DNA of 15,106 nt from DATKMP01 sp035541775 (lineage in GTDB: Bacteria; Bacteroidota; Ignavibacteria; UBA10030), in NCBI GenBank assembly GCA_035541775.1, contig DATKMP010000111.1:1-15106 (forward strand), in the 5' to 3' direction. The notes under the pieces were generated by a model. It had not been told where the DNA came from. It ran no database searches and saw only the letters and a list, made by a program, of their open reading frames with translations. Numbering within the stretch: position 1 is the stretch's first letter; every line of letters begins with the position of its first letter. This document shows, piece by piece, positions 13,881 to 15,106 of this stretch. The translations under genes were made by a program, and so were the position numbers.

Positions 13881-15106
13881 ATGAAAAAGATCGCAGTGCT
13901 GCTGTGTTTGTGCTGGGCTGCTGCTACAGCTCAAGTAATTCACTCTCCGGAAATTAAAGGCCTGCGTATCCATGGCATTGCGGAGGCAGAATTTCCGGTT
14001 GCGTTATTGGATTCGCATCCTGTCACCATTGCGTTCGATACCGACACGCCATCGCCGGAAAATTATATCATCGTCGTTTTTCATTGCACGAAAGATTGGC
14101 AAAAAACGCAATCGATATTTGTGAATGATCCGTCGCGAAATTACACAACGTACCAACTTCCCTATCAACAAGCGCCGCAGTTTGTCGCACAGTACCGGTG
14201 GACGTACACAATCGCGCTGCCGGGCGTTGCGGGATTGGAAAAATTTTTGTATTCAGGAAATTATATCTTCGAACTCTGGAATGCCGGACGAACAGATCTG
14301 CTTGCAGAAGGGAAATTTTTTGTCGCAGAACAATTGTCGGATTCATTATTGACGATGTATAACCGCTTTTTGCCTTCGCAAATTTCGCCATGGAACCAAG
14401 TGCAGAAAGCCGTGCTGCGGTATCGTATTCCCGATGTGCAGCAGCAAGCTTCTTCAATACTTTCAACTTTGTGGCTGAAGACGGTCGATGTCTATCGCAA
14501 TCGCGAATTGGATACGCCGCATCGCATCGATGCAGACAATAATAAATCCAATACGTTTATCGATGGCTGGGGAACGAACAAGCTTGCATTTCAAATCGAC
14601 GATCTTCCTTCCGGCAATGCATATCGACGAATGGATGTCACCAATACCGACTGGTATCCGCCCAACATTATTTGCCGTTCATTTCAAGGAGCAGATTTGA
14701 GCAGATGGATGATGCAAGGCGCGAGCGATCACTACGGCAGCGCAACATTAACAGAAGGCGATCAATATTCGGATTATGTGCAGTATCAATTTGAGATCGC
14801 GCGGCCGGAAGAATCGACGAATGAAAATATTATTGTCGTGGGAGATTTTAACAACTGGCAGGCCGATCCGGCGTGGCAATTGAAGTACGACGCGGATTCG
14901 CGTCATTACCTATTGCGTGCATGGCTGCGGCGCGGTGCGTACGATTATCAGTATGTTTTACAAGGAAACGATTGGATGACGCTGGAAGGAAATGACTGGC
15001 GCACGGTGAGCGTCTTCACAGCGGTATTGTATTATCACGATACACAATACGGCAGTTATGACCGGATCGTGTTGTGCGCGCAAGCGAAAAACAGCGGCGG
15101 CACGGA
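13881..15106 (+). CDS. DUF5103-type plug protein of the type IX secretion system, 3' truncated
   Basis: 408 codons are open to the window edge. Residues 1-17 are a signal peptide (MKKIAVLLCLCWAAATA), so the protein is exported. The first domain (about 25-150) has the beta-strand pattern of the T9SS plug family, including the CTKDWQKTQS and SGNYIFELW segments. The C-terminal part has VVGDFNNWQ (319-327), a CBM48-like E-set strand, RRGAYDYQYVL (350-360), LYYHD (383-387) and YDRIV (393-397). The order G-FNxW, G-YxYxYV, YYxx, DRI is the DUF5103 hallmark, and little is missing since family members are roughly 410-430 residues. In Flavobacterium the homologue closes the periplasmic mouth of the SprA translocon. 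I chose ATG 13881, preceded by AAAGGG, because it gives a normal signal peptide. ATG 13866, overlapping the HAD stop as TAATG and five codons earlier in the same frame, is an equally possible start. Confidence 0.82.
   Translation, partial: MKKIAVLLCLCWAAATAQVIHSPEIKGLRIHGIAEAEFPVALLDSHPVTIAFDTDTPSPENYIIVVFHCTKDWQKTQSIFVNDPSRNYTTYQLPYQQAPQFVAQYRWTYTIALPGVAGLEKFLYSGNYIFELWNAGRTDLLAEGKFFVAEQLSDSLLTMYNRFLPSQISPWNQVQKAVLRYRIPDVQQQASSILSTLWLKTVDVYRNRELDTPHRIDADNNKSNTFIDGWGTNKLAFQIDDLPSGNAYRRMDVTNTDWYPPNIICRSFQGADLSRWMMQGASDHYGSATLTEGDQYSDYVQYQFEIARPEESTNENIIVVGDFNNWQADPAWQLKYDADSRHYLLRAWLRRGAYDYQYVLQGNDWMTLEGNDWRTVSVFTAVLYYHDTQYGSYDRIVLCAQAKNSGGT

Noticed and set aside
2..15106. Mobile element, prophage or CRISPR-related content
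   Set aside because: No transposase, integrase, regularly spaced repeats or terminal inverted repeats were visible; the tRNA shows no duplicated 3' end suggestive of an integration site.

Overview
The window reads as chromosomal DNA from a member of the Bacteroidota/Chlorobiota/Ignavibacteriota assemblage (FCB group). Two things point there. The last gene encodes a DUF5103-type 'plug' protein of the type IX secretion system, which is essentially restricted to this group. The large sensor has the paired seven-bladed Reg_prop propellers plus Y_Y_Y domain typical of Bacteroidota hybrid two-component systems. Clear Shine-Dalgarno sequences (GAGGAG, AAGGA, GGAG) argue against the SD-poor Flavobacteriia/Bacteroidia and favour a deeper lineage such as Ignavibacteria; this placement is an inference. 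I see no phage, transposon, CRISPR array or defence island.

Layout. Bases 2-1174 (+) hold the end of a probable membrane glycosyltransferase with a TPR tail. A CAU-anticodon tRNA (1228-1301) with its own terminator follows. On the minus strand, read right to left, come: glnK-amt (12788-11227, start/stop overlap, terminator); herA (11013-9409); a four-gene cobalamin methyl-transfer cluster (9335-5917), made of corrinoid protein, homocysteine S-methyltransferase, stand-alone MetH-type reactivation protein and UroD-family methyltransferase, closed by a perfect 16-bp terminator hairpin; and a 1360-residue hybrid sensor kinase (5672-1590). On the plus strand at the right end are a HAD phosphatase (13216-13866) and the T9SS plug protein (13881 to the window edge).

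How the genes fit together. PII (GlnK) and Amt form the standard ammonium uptake/regulation pair. The cobalamin cluster is the most interesting part. Three proteins correspond to three of the four modules of cobalamin-dependent methionine synthase MetH (homocysteine binding, B12 binding, reactivation). The folate-binding module is absent, and a UroD-family protein of the MtaA/MtbA/CmuA/MtvB kind stands in its place. The simplest reading is a split, folate-independent route: an unknown methyl donor -> UroD-family enzyme -> corrinoid protein -> homocysteine -> methionine, with the activation protein rescuing oxidised cobalamin. Donor and direction cannot be read from sequence.

The gene-free stretch at 1344-1589 has a possible alternative-pairing RNA structure but no gene I can support. 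The one at 12789-13215 holds divergent promoter material and a doubtful small ORF.
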